From positions 1 to 64,000 of the forward strand of contig NZ_JOIZ01000021.1 in NCBI RefSeq assembly GCF_000721605.1: a DNA stretch of 64,000 nucleotides, in the 5' to 3' direction. Below are positions 1 through 9,053 of the stretch, in pieces. Positions within the stretch are counted from its first letter, which is position 1. Each line of letters opens with the position of its first letter. Both the position numbers and the translations under genes were made by a program. Origin of the DNA: Streptomyces sp. NRRL S-37 (GTDB lineage Bacteria > Actinomycetota > Actinomycetes > Streptomycetales > Streptomycetaceae). A model generated the notes under the pieces. The model saw only the letters and a list, made by a program, of their open reading frames with translations. It was not told the origin of the DNA and made no database searches.

Positions 1-52
1 CGGCATACGAGATTTCTGCCTGTCTCGTGGGCTCGGAGATGTGTATAAGAGA
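1..52. other. Illumina Nextera adapter left at contig end
   Basis: Bases 1-13 (CGGCATACGAGAT) match the tail of the Illumina P7 oligo. Bases 14-21 (TTCTGCCT) match Nextera index N703. Bases 22-36 (GTCTCGTGGGCTCGG) match the Nextera read-2 spacer, and 37-52 (AGATGTGTATAAGAGA) the Tn5 mosaic end minus its last bases. This is library-construction sequence, not genome. It shows that the window starts at a raw contig end. The matches come from memory of the adapter set and agree in order and spacing. Confidence 0.97.
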
Positions 53-390
53 GCGGTGCTGGGCTCTGGTCATGACCTTGCGCATGGGGGACCCCGTTCG
101 ACGGGCCCGGAGCGGCCGGGGCTGTACCGGGCGGTAACTTCGTGGTTGGGGATCTTGTACGGGGGCATGCGGTGCGGTGGCAAGGAGGCTGAGGGCGGGC
201 CGGAAGGGCGGGGGAATTCACTTATCAGGGTGATTCAGGGGGTCCCGGCCCCGTGATCACACGGGCGTGCCGGGTGAATTCCCGGACGTGGGTGGACGCG
301 GCCGGGGGTGTGGGCGGGGACCCGATGGGGGACGCCCGCACGTATCCTGAAAGCCCTTCCGGAGCCCCGATCACACGAAAGCGGCCTACC
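53..390. other. Contig-edge sequence without a convincing gene
   Basis: This stretch is GC-rich and has open frames, but none with a ribosome-binding site or recognisable protein. The frame from 41 to 256 begins inside the adapter and cannot be native. The stretch just before 391 presumably holds the promoter of the downstream small gene; I see no clear promoter hexamers. Confidence 0.5.
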
Positions 391-897
391 ATGCGCGTCT
401 ACGTCCCCCTGACCCTTCCCGGGCTTGCCGAGGCGTACCGGACGGGCGCGCTGGGCGACGGGCCGTTCCGCGCGTACGCCGTGACGCCCGCGCTGCGCGA
501 GTGGTACCTCTCCGACGACATCGAAGAGCTGGAGTACGCCGCGCTCAGCCGCGCCGCGCTGGCCTCCCTGCGGCTGCTGGCGGCGGACGCCGGTGCGCCG
601 CGCCGCCGGGTCGTGGTCGCCGTGGACGTGTCCGACGACGCCGCCTCGACCGACCCCGACCGGGGCCTCGACCCGGCCGCCCTCGGCGAGGTGCGGGTCG
701 CCGGCGCCGTACGGCTGGCCAAGGCGGCGGCGGTGCACGTGGACGCGGCGGACGCGGAGGCGGACGTGGCGGCCGCCGCCGACGCGCTGCCCGCGGCGGA
801 CGCCGGGGACGACGACGCGCAGTACACGGTGGACGGCGCGGAGGACCACGAACTGCTCTGGTACGCCACCCAGGAGATCCCCAACCTGGTGGGCTGA
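391..897 (+). CDS. DUF6912 family conserved actinobacterial protein
   Basis: This 168-residue soluble protein begins MRVYVPLTLPGLAEAY and is rich in Ala and Asp. The N-terminal VYVPLT start and the GPFRAYAVTPALREWY region are typical of a small conserved actinobacterial family that I recall as DUF6912. The C-terminus has an acidic stretch and the ending YATQEIPNL. No catalytic motif, signal peptide or membrane segment is seen. The longer frame opens at 253, but conservation starts at the ATG at 391, so that start was chosen. The gene sits 46 bp upstream of the HAD phosphatase gene on the same strand, so the two may be cotranscribed. Function is unknown. Confidence 0.75.
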   Translation: MRVYVPLTLPGLAEAYRTGALGDGPFRAYAVTPALREWYLSDDIEELEYAALSRAALASLRLLAADAGAPRRRVVVAVDVSDDAASTDPDRGLDPAALGEVRVAGAVRLAKAAAVHVDAADAEADVAAAADALPAADAGDDDAQYTVDGAEDHELLWYATQEIPNLVG

Positions 898-943
898 CCT
901 GCGGGTCTCCTCATTGTCAGTGAGGGCGGGTACGTTTTCGGGC

Positions 944-1615
944 ATGGGGATGCACACGGACGCGCACATCGTCTGGGACTGGAACGGCACGCTGTTCCAC
1001 GACGTCGACGCGGTCATCGGAGCGACGAACGCGGCCTTCGCCGAGCTGGGCCTGGAGCCGCTCACGCTGGAGCGGTACCGGGAGCTGTACTGCGTGCCGG
1101 TGCCCAAGTTCTACGAGCGGCTGATGGGGCGGCTGCCCAGCGCGGCCGAGTGGGAGCTGATGGACTCCACCTTCCACCGCCACTACACGGAGCACCACGT
1201 GCGGTGCGGGCTCGCCGAGGGCGTGGAGGAGCTGCTGACGGAGTGGGCGTCGGCCGGCCGCAGCCAGTCGATCCTCAGCCTGTACGGGCACGAGGACCTG
1301 ATCCCGCTGGTGCGGGGCTTCGGGATCGAGGCGCACTTCATACGGGTCGACGGGCGGACCGGACCGTCCGGGGGCGGCAAGGCGGAGCACATGGTGCGTC
1401 ACCTGGCCGCGCTGACCGGGGTCGACCCGGTGCGCACGGTGGTGATCGGTGACGCGGCGGACGACGCGGTGGCGGCCCTGCACGCGGGGGCGCGTGCGGT
1501 GCTGTACACCGGGGGGTCGCATGGGCGGGCCAGTCTGGAGGCGGTGGGGGTGCCGGTGGTGGACACCCTGCGGGAGGCCGTCGCGGAGGCGGAGCGGCTG
1601 GCGGCCGCGGCCTGA
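944..1615 (+). CDS. HAD-superfamily hydrolase (phosphoglycolate phosphatase-like)
   Basis: This 223-residue protein has HAD motif I near its N-terminus as WDWNGTLFHD, where the first Asp is the expected nucleophile and the usual second Asp is Asn. A helical cap region follows. Motif II lies around SILSLYGH, a Lys in the GGGKAEH segment can serve as motif III, and motif IV is VVIGDAADD. The final region RAVLYTGG is typical of phosphoglycolate-phosphatase-like members. Family knowledge predicts a cytoplasmic Mg-dependent phosphomonoesterase; the substrate cannot be told. The frame stays open upstream to 593, but the fold begins at 944, and a second in-frame ATG lies at 950. The Asn in motif I recurs in Streptomyces relatives as I remember them. 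Confidence 0.85.
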   Translation: MGMHTDAHIVWDWNGTLFHDVDAVIGATNAAFAELGLEPLTLERYRELYCVPVPKFYERLMGRLPSAAEWELMDSTFHRHYTEHHVRCGLAEGVEELLTEWASAGRSQSILSLYGHEDLIPLVRGFGIEAHFIRVDGRTGPSGGGKAEHMVRHLAALTGVDPVRTVVIGDAADDAVAALHAGARAVLYTGGSHGRASLEAVGVPVVDTLREAVAEAERLAAAA

Positions 1616-1697
1616 CGCTGACGTGGGCTCGGGCCGCTGTAGCGGGTGCCGGGGTGGGGCTGGGCCGGGGGGTGTTGCGCAGCCCGGCGCTTACGGG

Positions 1698-1864
1698 GTG
1701 CCTCCCCCACTCTCGGCTTCGCTCGAGCGGGGGGACCCCCATCGCCCACCCGTGCCGCCCTGGGGGTACCTCCCAGGCCCTTAAGGCACTGGGGGAGGCA
1801 CGACTGCCCGCAGCTAGGAGCGGTGCGGCTGCCCGCAGCCCCAGCGGCACGACTGCCCGCAGCT
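1698..1864. repeat. GC-rich intergenic repeat with inverted and direct copies
   Basis: The arms GTGCCTCCCCCA (1698-1709) and TGGGGGAGGCAC (1790-1801) form a perfect 12-bp inverted repeat. The 18-bp word GCACGACTGCCCGCAGCT follows exactly at 1798-1815 and 1847-1864, with a diverged copy at 1823-1840. Such cytosine-run cassettes are dispersed between Streptomyces genes. No encoded protein is evident. Confidence 0.7.
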
Positions 1865-1925
1865 GCGGCGGTGCACTGTGCAGAACGTCAAAGTTCGCGA
1901 CCTGGTTTTGTACACATACGGCTCA

Positions 1926-1955
1926 TGACGGGGGGCCTGTAGGGGGCGATAGCCT
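1926..1955 (+). promoter_or_regulatory. Candidate vegetative promoter for the gdh leader
   Basis: A TGACGG element at 1926-1931 and a TAGCCT element at 1950-1955 are separated by 18 bases, resembling HrdB-type promoters of Streptomyces. If used, transcription would start near 1962 and leave a leader of about 340 bases before the dehydrogenase gene. The evidence is sequence similarity only. Confidence 0.35.
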
Positions 1956-2302
1956 TGGTGGCGTGATCAGCGCGATAGCTCGCGGGGACCTCGGTGTCCC
2001 TGCTGTGCGCCCGGAGAGCACGGACGACATCCGTGACCGGGCGACGGCCGCTGGTCTTCGCGGGCGGCACGGGGCCAAGAGGGCACCCGGGGCGCGGCGC
2101 ACCTCCCGGGGAAAGGCGTCGCAGAGAGCGACGTCACACCCGTCGGGCGCATCGAATTCGGCCGAGAAGCCCCCGCTCCTCCCACCTCACGGCATAGCGT
2201 CGGCACAGACCGGACACCCCGTGTCGTACCACCGCACCACGAGGTCGGAGACCGTACTTCCTTCTACGTCACGCAACGGCGCGCGACAGGAGCCAGAGGA
2301 CC

Positions 2303-5300
2303 ATGCAGACCAAGCTGGACGAAGCCAAGGCCGAGCTGCTCGAAAGGGCGGCCCGGGTAGCTGAGAACAGCCCGGCCGGGGGGAAACTGCCGACTGGGAC
2401 GACGGACAAGGGCATGCCCGACCGGGACACCGTGCTCGAGTTCCTCCAGCGCTACTACCTGCACACCGCCCCGGAGGACCTGACCGACCGCGACCCGGTC
2501 GACCTCTTCGGCGCCGCCTACTCGCACTACCGGCTCGCCGAGAGCCGCCCCCAGGGCACCGCCAACGTCCGTGTCCACACCCCGACCGTCGAGGAGAACG
2601 GCTGGACCTGCAGCCACTCCGTCGTCGAGGTGGTCACCGACGACATGCCCTTCCTGGTCGACTCCGTCACCAACGAGCTGACCCGCCAGGGCCGCGGCAT
2701 CCACGTCGTCATCCACCCCCAGGTCGTGGTCCGCCGGGACGTCACCGGCAAGCTGATCGAGGTGCTCACCGCCCCCGTCGGCGGCGACCTCCCCCAGGAC
2801 ACCCGCGACCTGCCGCACGACGCGCACGTCGAGTCCTGGATCCACGTGGAGATCGACCGCGAGACCGACCGCGGCGACCTCAAGCAGATCACCGCCGACC
2901 TGCTGCGGGTCCTCTCCGACGTCCGCGAGGCCGTCGAGGACTGGGGCAAGATGCGTCAGGCCGCGACCGCGCTGGCCGAGGCGCTGCCCGGCGAGCCCGT
3001 TCCCGCCGACCTGCCCGCACCGCAGGTCGAGGAGGCCCGCGAGCTGCTGCGCTGGCTCGCCGACGACCACTTCACCTTCCTCGGCTACCGCGAGTACCAG
3101 CTGCGCGAGGACGACTCGCTGGCCGCCGTCCCCGGCACCGGCCTCGGCATACTGCGTTCCGACCCGCACCACGTCACCGACGAGAGCCACCCGGTCAGCC
3201 CCTCCTTCGAGCGGCTGCCCGCCGACGCCCGCGCCAAGGCCCGCGAGCACAAGCTGCTGGTGCTGACCAAGGCGAACAGCCGGGCCACCGTGCACCGGCC
3301 GTCGTACCTGGACTACATCGGCGTCAAGAAGTTCGACGCGGACGGCAACGTCGTCGGTGAGCGCCGCTTCCTCGGACTGTTCTCGTCCGCCGCCTACACC
3401 GAGTCCGTGCGCCGGGTGCCGGTGATCCGCCGCAAGGTCGAGGAGGTCCTGGAGCGCGCCGGCTTCTCGCCGCACAGCCACGACGGGCGCGACCTGCTCC
3501 AGATCCTGGAGACCTACCCGCGCGACGAGCTGTTCCAGACCCCGGCCGGCGAGCTCCAGTCCATCGTGACCTCGGTGCTCTACCTCCAGGAGCGCCGCCG
3601 GCTCCGGCTCTACCTGCGCCAGGACGAGTACGGGCGCTACTACTCCGCCCTCGTCTACCTGCCGCGCGACCGCTACACCACCGGCGTCCGGCTGCGGATC
3701 ATCGACATCCTCAAGGAGGAGCTCGGCGGCATCAGCGTCGACTTCACCGCCTGGAACACCGAGTCGGTCCTCTCCCGGCTGCACTTCGTGGTCCGCGTCC
3801 CGCAGGGCACCGAACTGCCCGAGCTGTCCGACGCCGACAAGGAGCGCATCGAGGCCCGCCTCGTCGCGGCCGCCCGCTCCTGGGCCGACGGCTTCGCCGA
3901 GGCGCTGAACGCCGAGTTCGGCGAGGAGCGCGCCGCCGAGCTGCTGCGCCGCTACTCCGGCGCCTTCGCCGAGGGCTACAAGGCCGACCACACCCCGCGC
4001 AGCGCCGTCGCCGACCTGGTCCGCATCGAGGAGCTCGGCGAGGAGCGCGACTTCGCGCTCAGCCTGTACGAACCGGTGGGCGCGGGCGCCCAGGAGCGCC
4101 GCTTCAAGATCTACCGCAAGGGGGAGGCCGTCTCCCTGTCCGAGGTGCTGCCGGTGCTCCAGCGGCTCGGCGTCGAGGTCGTCGACGAGCGGCCGTACGA
4201 GCTGCGCTGCGCCGACCGCAGCGTGGCCTGGATCTACGACTTCGGCCTGCGGATGCCCCAGGGAGCCGGCGCCGACCAGCTCGGTGACGACGCCCGTGAG
4301 CGGTTCCAGGACACCTTCGCGGCGACCTGGACCGGCAAGGCGGAGAACGACGGCTTCAACGCCCTCGTGCTCAGCGCCGGACTGACCTGGCGGCAGGCCG
4401 TGGTGCTGCGGGCGTACGCCAAGTACCTGCGCCAGGCGGGCTCCACCTTCAGCCAGGACTACATGGAGGACACCCTCCGTCACAACGTCCACACCACCCG
4501 GCTGCTCGTCTCCCTCTTCGAGGCGCGGATGTCCCCGGACCGGCAGCGCGCCGGGTACGAGCTGGTGGACGCGCTCCTCGAAGAGGTCGACGCCGCCCTC
4601 GACCAGGTCGCCTCGCTCGACGAGGACCGCATCCTGCGCTCCTTCCTCACCGTCATCAAGGCGACGCTGCGCACCAACTTCTTCCAGGAGACCAGCGGCG
4701 GCGTGCCGCACGACTACGTCTCCATGAAGTTCGACCCGACGGCCATCCCCGACCTCCCGGCGCCGCGCCCGGCGTTCGAGATCTGGGTGTACTCGCCGCG
4801 CGTCGAGGGCGTGCACCTGCGCTTCGGCAAGGTCGCACGCGGCGGTCTGCGCTGGTCGGACCGCCGGGAGGACTTCCGTACGGAGATCCTCGGCCTGGTC
4901 AAGGCGCAGATGGTGAAGAACACCGTCATCGTGCCGGTCGGCGCCAAGGGCGGCTTCGTCGCCAAGCAGCTCCCCGACCCGGCCGTGGACCGCGACGCCT
5001 GGCTGGCCGAGGGCATCGCCAGCTACCGGACGTTCATCTCGGCACTGCTCGACATCACCGACAACATGGTGGCCGGCGAGGTCGTGCACCCGGCGGACGT
5101 CGTCCGGCACGACGAGGACGACACGTACCTGGTCGTCGCCGCCGACAAGGGCACCGCGACCTTCTCGGACATCGCCAACGAGGTCGCCGAGTCGTACAAC
5201 TTCTGGCTCGGTGACGCCTTCGCCTCCGGCGGCAGCGCGGGCTACGACCACAAGGGCATGGGCATCACCGCCCGCGGCGCCTGGGAGTCCGTGAAGCGGC

Positions 5301-7249
5301 ACTTCCGGGAGCTGGGCGTGGACACCCAGACCCAGGACTTCACGGTCGTCGGCATCGGCGACATGTCCGGTGACGTGTTCGGCAACGGCATGCTGCTCAG
5401 CGAGCACATCCGCCTGGTCGCCGCCTTCGACCACCGGCACATCATCATCGACCCGAACCCCGACGCGGCCGTCTCCTACGCCGAGCGCCGCCGGCTGTTC
5501 GAGCTGCCGCGCAGCTCCTGGGAGGACTACGACACCGGGCTGCTGTCGGCCGGCGGCGGGATCTTCCCGCGCAGCGCCAAGTCCATCCCGGTCAACTCGC
5601 AGATCCGCGAGGCCCTCGGCATCGAGCCCGGCGTCACCAAGATGACCCCGGCCGACCTGATGAAGGCGATCCTCAAGGCGCCGGTGGACCTGCTGTGGAA
5701 CGGCGGCATCGGCACGTACGTCAAGGCCTCCACCGAGTCCAACGCCGACGTCGGCGACAAGGGCAACGACGCCATCCGCGTCGACGGCAAGGACCTGCGG
5801 GTCTCCGTCGTCGGCGAGGGCGGCAACCTGGGCTGCACCCAGCTCGGCCGCATCGAGTTCGCGTCGCACGGCGGCCGGATCAACACCGACGCGATCGACA
5901 ACAGCGCCGGTGTGGACACCTCCGACCACGAGGTGAACATCAAGATCCTGCTCAACGGTCTCGTCAAGGACGGCGACATGACCGTGAAGCAGCGCAACAA
6001 GCTGCTCGCCGGGATGACCGACGAGGTCGGCCGGCTGGTGCTGCGCAACAATTACGCGCAGAACACCGCCATCGCCAACGCGCTGGCGCAGTCGAAGGAC
6101 ATGGTCCACGCCCAGCAGCGGTTCCTGAAGCACCTGGTGCGCGAGGGCCGGCTGGACCGGGCCCTGGAGTTCCTGCCCACCGACCGCCAGATCCGCGAGC
6201 GGCTCGCCTCCGGGCGGGGTCTGACCGGTCCGGAGACGGCCGTGCTGCTGGCGTACACGAAGATCACGGTCGCCGAGGAGCTGCTGGCCACCTCGCTGCC
6301 CGACGACCCGTATCTGAAGGTGCTGCTGCACGCGTACTTCCCGACGGAGCTGCGCGAGCAGTTCCCCGACCGGATCGACACCCACCCGCTGCGCCGTGAG
6401 ATCACCACGACGGTGCTGGTCAACGACACGGTCAACACGGGCGGTACGACGTATCTGCACCGGCTGCGCGAGGAGACCGGCGCGTCGCTGGAGGAGATCG
6501 TCCGGGCGCAGACCGCGGCCCGCGCGATCTTCCGCGCCTCGGTGGTGTGGGACGGGGTCGAGGCGCTCGACAACACGGTCGACGCGGACGTCCAGACCCG
6601 CATCCGGCTGCACTCGCGCCGCCTGGTGGAGCGCGGTACGCGGTGGCTGCTCAACAACCGGCCGCAGCCGCTGGAGCTCGCGGAGACGGTGGAGTTCTTC
6701 GCCGAGCGCGTCGAGCAGGTCTGGTCCCAGCTGCCGAAGCTGCTGCGCGGCGCGGACCTGGACTGGTACCAGAAGATCTACGACGAGCTGAGCGGCGCCG
6801 GTGTCCCCGACGAGCTGGCCACCCGGGTCGCCGGGTTCTCCTCCGCCTTCCCGACGCTCGACATCGTGTCGGTGGCCGACCGGACGGGCAAGGAGCCGCT
6901 GGACGTCGCCGAGGTGTACTACGACCTCGGTGACCGGCTGCGCATCACCCAGCTGATGGACCGCATCATCGAGCTGCCGCGCGCCGACCGCTGGCAGTCC
7001 ATGGCCCGCGCGGCGATCCGCGAGGACCTGTACGCGGCGCACGCGGCGGTGACCGCGGACGTGCTGGCGGAGGGCAACGGCTCCTCGACGCCGCAGCAGC
7101 GCTTCACCCAGTGGGAGCGGAAGAACGCGGCGCTGCTGGGCCGGGCCCGTACCACGCTGGAGGAGATCCACGGCTCCGACGCGTTCGACCTCGCCAACCT
7201 GTCGGTGGCGATGCGGACGATGCGGACGCTGCTGCGGTCGCACTCGTAG
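2303..7249 (+). CDS. gdhB: NAD-specific glutamate dehydrogenase, large (180-kDa) type
   Basis: This 1648-residue protein is the size of the L_180 class of NAD-glutamate dehydrogenases, which catalyse oxidative deamination of glutamate to 2-oxoglutarate and ammonia in the cytoplasm. Roughly the first 800 residues are the regulatory ACT-like region found in this class. The catalytic core begins near residue 840 with KVARGGLRWSDRREDFRTE, followed by the Lys-containing VPVGAKGGFVAK (about 875-885). The nucleotide-binding part includes VGIGDMSGDVFGNGML near 1015. The ATG at 2303 follows an AGGA site. The gene stands alone between a long leader and a strong hairpin. The gene symbol follows usage in Streptomyces and is less certain than the enzyme call. 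Confidence 0.95.
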   Translation: MQTKLDEAKAELLERAARVAENSPAGGKLPTGTTDKGMPDRDTVLEFLQRYYLHTAPEDLTDRDPVDLFGAAYSHYRLAESRPQGTANVRVHTPTVEENGWTCSHSVVEVVTDDMPFLVDSVTNELTRQGRGIHVVIHPQVVVRRDVTGKLIEVLTAPVGGDLPQDTRDLPHDAHVESWIHVEIDRETDRGDLKQITADLLRVLSDVREAVEDWGKMRQAATALAEALPGEPVPADLPAPQVEEARELLRWLADDHFTFLGYREYQLREDDSLAAVPGTGLGILRSDPHHVTDESHPVSPSFERLPADARAKAREHKLLVLTKANSRATVHRPSYLDYIGVKKFDADGNVVGERRFLGLFSSAAYTESVRRVPVIRRKVEEVLERAGFSPHSHDGRDLLQILETYPRDELFQTPAGELQSIVTSVLYLQERRRLRLYLRQDEYGRYYSALVYLPRDRYTTGVRLRIIDILKEELGGISVDFTAWNTESVLSRLHFVVRVPQGTELPELSDADKERIEARLVAAARSWADGFAEALNAEFGEERAAELLRRYSGAFAEGYKADHTPRSAVADLVRIEELGEERDFALSLYEPVGAGAQERRFKIYRKGEAVSLSEVLPVLQRLGVEVVDERPYELRCADRSVAWIYDFGLRMPQGAGADQLGDDARERFQDTFAATWTGKAENDGFNALVLSAGLTWRQAVVLRAYAKYLRQAGSTFSQDYMEDTLRHNVHTTRLLVSLFEARMSPDRQRAGYELVDALLEEVDAALDQVASLDEDRILRSFLTVIKATLRTNFFQETSGGVPHDYVSMKFDPTAIPDLPAPRPAFEIWVYSPRVEGVHLRFGKVARGGLRWSDRREDFRTEILGLVKAQMVKNTVIVPVGAKGGFVAKQLPDPAVDRDAWLAEGIASYRTFISALLDITDNMVAGEVVHPADVVRHDEDDTYLVVAADKGTATFSDIANEVAESYNFWLGDAFASGGSAGYDHKGMGITARGAWESVKRHFRELGVDTQTQDFTVVGIGDMSGDVFGNGMLLSEHIRLVAAFDHRHIIIDPNPDAAVSYAERRRLFELPRSSWEDYDTGLLSAGGGIFPRSAKSIPVNSQIREALGIEPGVTKMTPADLMKAILKAPVDLLWNGGIGTYVKASTESNADVGDKGNDAIRVDGKDLRVSVVGEGGNLGCTQLGRIEFASHGGRINTDAIDNSAGVDTSDHEVNIKILLNGLVKDGDMTVKQRNKLLAGMTDEVGRLVLRNNYAQNTAIANALAQSKDMVHAQQRFLKHLVREGRLDRALEFLPTDRQIRERLASGRGLTGPETAVLLAYTKITVAEELLATSLPDDPYLKVLLHAYFPTELREQFPDRIDTHPLRREITTTVLVNDTVNTGGTTYLHRLREETGASLEEIVRAQTAARAIFRASVVWDGVEALDNTVDADVQTRIRLHSRRLVERGTRWLLNNRPQPLELAETVEFFAERVEQVWSQLPKLLRGADLDWYQKIYDELSGAGVPDELATRVAGFSSAFPTLDIVSVADRTGKEPLDVAEVYYDLGDRLRITQLMDRIIELPRADRWQSMARAAIREDLYAAHAAVTADVLAEGNGSSTPQQRFTQWERKNAALLGRARTTLEEIHGSDAFDLANLSVAMRTMRTLLRSHS

Positions 7250-7261
7250 ACGCGGACGTGT

Positions 7262-7299
7262 GAGGGCGCCCCGGGCCGTGTCGGGCCCGGGGCGCCCTC
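7262..7299 (+). terminator. Hairpin terminator after glutamate dehydrogenase
   Basis: GAGGGCGCCCCGGGCC pairs perfectly with GGCCCGGGGCGCCCTC around a short loop, 13 bases after the stop codon. No U-tract follows, which is usual for Streptomyces terminators. Confidence 0.85.
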
Positions 7300-7371
7300 G
7301 TGTTGTGGTGCCTTGGGTGGGCATCGGCGGGGATCCGGTGCGGGGGCGCCGTTCCGGGCAAGGGTTTATGT

Positions 7372-8898
7372 GTGACTGTCCGATTTTTGCCGTCCGCTCC
7401 ACCGGGGGAAGCCGGTGCGCGCCGTGCCGCGGTCCGGCCGGCGGTGGTCGGCCGGACCGCGGCCCTGGCCGTCGCCGGACTCGTTCTCGTCCTGATGGTC
7501 CTGGTGATCGTGCGGCTCCCGTGGGCCGGCGACCTGGGCGTGCACGCGGCGACCGTGCAGCGGCTGCGGCACAGCCCGCTCGACCCCGGCGACCCGCTGG
7601 TCGACGCGGACACGCCGAGCCCGTACTACTCGCCGTGGACGCTGCTGCTGGGTGCCGTCGCCCGGTGGCCGGGTCTTTCGGTATTCGTGGTGCTGCGGCT
7701 GGCCGCCGTCGCCGGACTGGCGCTGCTGGTGACGGGCGTACGGCGGTACGTGCGGACGCTGAGCGCGCACCGGGCCGCGCCCGCGCTCGCCCTGCTGAGC
7801 CTGCTGCTGCTGTGGGGCACGACGCCGATGCTGTGGAGCGGCTTCCCGGGGCTGCACTCGCTCGCGCTGACGGTGTCGTATCCGAGTACCTTCGCGCTCG
7901 GGCTCGCCTTCCACTTCTGGGCGTGGCTGGCGGGAGCGCTGCGCCGGGGGGCCGGGTGGCCGGTGTGGACCGGACTGGGGGCGCTGTGGGGGGTGATCCT
8001 GCTCTGCCACCAGTTCTCGGGGGTCGTGGCCACGGTGGGTGCCGCCGCCACGGTGCTCGCGGCGGGGCGGGCCCGGCGCGTGGTGTGGCCGTGGCTCGGT
8101 ACCGGGGTGGCGGCGGGGGCGGTGGTGCTGTGGGCGTGGCCGTACTACGACTTCTTCGCGCTGTTCGGCGCGGCGGGGGGCGGGCTGGACGCGGTGCACC
8201 GGGGGTTGTACGGGCATCCGGTCGCGCGGTACGGGCTGGTGCTGCTCGGGGTGGCCGCGCTGGTGCCGCGGTGGCGGCGGGACCGGTGGGATCCGCTGGT
8301 TCTCTTCGCCGGGCTGGCGGTGGCGGTCGTGGGGGCGGGATGGGTGAGCGGCCACTACGCGTGGGGGCGTGCGCTGCCGGCCGTGGTGATCCCGGCGCAG
8401 CTCGCGGTGGCGCTGGAGGCGGTGGGGGCGGGGCGGCGGGGGCTGCGTGCCGGGTGGACGGTCCTGCTGGCCGGAGGGCTGCTGGTCGGGGGGTGGGGGC
8501 AGGCGGGGGTGCTGGGGTACGTGGTGCCGCGCGGTGCCCTGCCGGCGGTGGTGGAGGGCCGGTACCGGCCGCCGTGGACGGGGTATCACTGGATCACCCC
8601 GTGGGTGCGGTACGGGGACGTGGTCATGGCGGAGGGGCGGGCGGCCCGTCAGGTACCGGCGTACGGCGCCTATACGGTCGCTCCTGGGTATCCCGGCTTC
8701 TTCCTGGCGGACGAGGAGCGCCGGGGGGCGGCTACACGGGTGTACTTCGGGGAGCGGACGCCGGCGTCCGTGCGGCGGGGGATCGAGCGGGAGTACGGGG
8801 TGCGGTGGGTGGTCGACGGGGGTGGTGTGCTGGGCTCCGCCGGGTTGCGGGAGGTGGCGCGGGGGCCGGAGGGGCAGGTGCTGTATGCGGTGCCCTGA
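7372..8898 (+). CDS. Polytopic membrane protein, GT-C-like glycosyltransferase paralogue A
   Basis: This protein of about 508 residues has many hydrophobic stretches, starting with VLVLMVLVIV near residue 35. It resembles the product at 19498-21051 in length and landmarks: a SPYYSPW motif in the first loop, WSGFPGLHSL, then AYPS/SYPS-type and AFHFWAW segments, and a C-terminal soluble tail ending in RRGIEREYGVRWVV. This layout is like lipid-linked-sugar GT-C enzymes, but no diagnostic catalytic motif can be named. The GTG at 7372, behind an AAGG site, was chosen over the open frame from 7300 that starts in the terminator. It faces the convergent glycosyltransferase operon, which suggests a role in the same surface polymer; this is inference. 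Confidence 0.65.
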   Translation: MTVRFLPSAPPGEAGARRAAVRPAVVGRTAALAVAGLVLVLMVLVIVRLPWAGDLGVHAATVQRLRHSPLDPGDPLVDADTPSPYYSPWTLLLGAVARWPGLSVFVVLRLAAVAGLALLVTGVRRYVRTLSAHRAAPALALLSLLLLWGTTPMLWSGFPGLHSLALTVSYPSTFALGLAFHFWAWLAGALRRGAGWPVWTGLGALWGVILLCHQFSGVVATVGAAATVLAAGRARRVVWPWLGTGVAAGAVVLWAWPYYDFFALFGAAGGGLDAVHRGLYGHPVARYGLVLLGVAALVPRWRRDRWDPLVLFAGLAVAVVGAGWVSGHYAWGRALPAVVIPAQLAVALEAVGAGRRGLRAGWTVLLAGGLLVGGWGQAGVLGYVVPRGALPAVVEGRYRPPWTGYHWITPWVRYGDVVMAEGRAARQVPAYGAYTVAPGYPGFFLADEERRGAATRVYFGERTPASVRRGIEREYGVRWVVDGGGVLGSAGLREVARGPEGQVLYAVP

Positions 8899-8921
8899 GC
8901 TGTGACGGGGGGTGGGGGGCC

Positions 8922-9053
8922 GGTTTGTTTTTTCGCCCCCGCCGCCCCTTCCCGTCCCGTCCCCGGGGGCTGCGCCCCTGGACCCCCCTTCGGCCTGAAC
9001 GGCCTCGTCCTCAAACGCCGGACGGGCTGGGAGATCAGGCGCCGGACGGGCTG
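8922..9053. repeat. Dispersed Streptomyces intergenic repeat, copy A
   Basis: Bases 8922-8990 carry the TTTCGCCCCCGCCGCCCC / TTCCCGTCCCGTCCC type of sequence that recurs inverted at 33343-33435. Next to it the word CGCCGGACGGGCTG occurs at 9016-9029 and again at 9040-9053. The second copy supplies the stop codon and last residues of the convergent GT2 gene. Confidence 0.8.

Larger units (their letters stand above)
1616..2302. other. Long intergenic region upstream of glutamate dehydrogenase
   Basis: No gene is supported in these 687 bases. The left part holds a dispersed-repeat block (1698-1864). A promoter-like sequence sits near 1926-1955, and the remainder could be a long untranslated leader. 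The last bases before 2303 contain an AGGA ribosome-binding site. Short open frames here lack start context and family resemblance. Confidence 0.6.

Noticed and set aside
41..256. Short ORF at the start of the window
   Set aside because: Its start lies in adapter sequence.
2264..7402. A 1712-codon open frame on the minus strand over glutamate dehydrogenase
   Set aside because: It is antisense to an obvious gene, has Val/Gly/Arg-rich shadow composition and no family features; high GC at third positions keeps this frame open.
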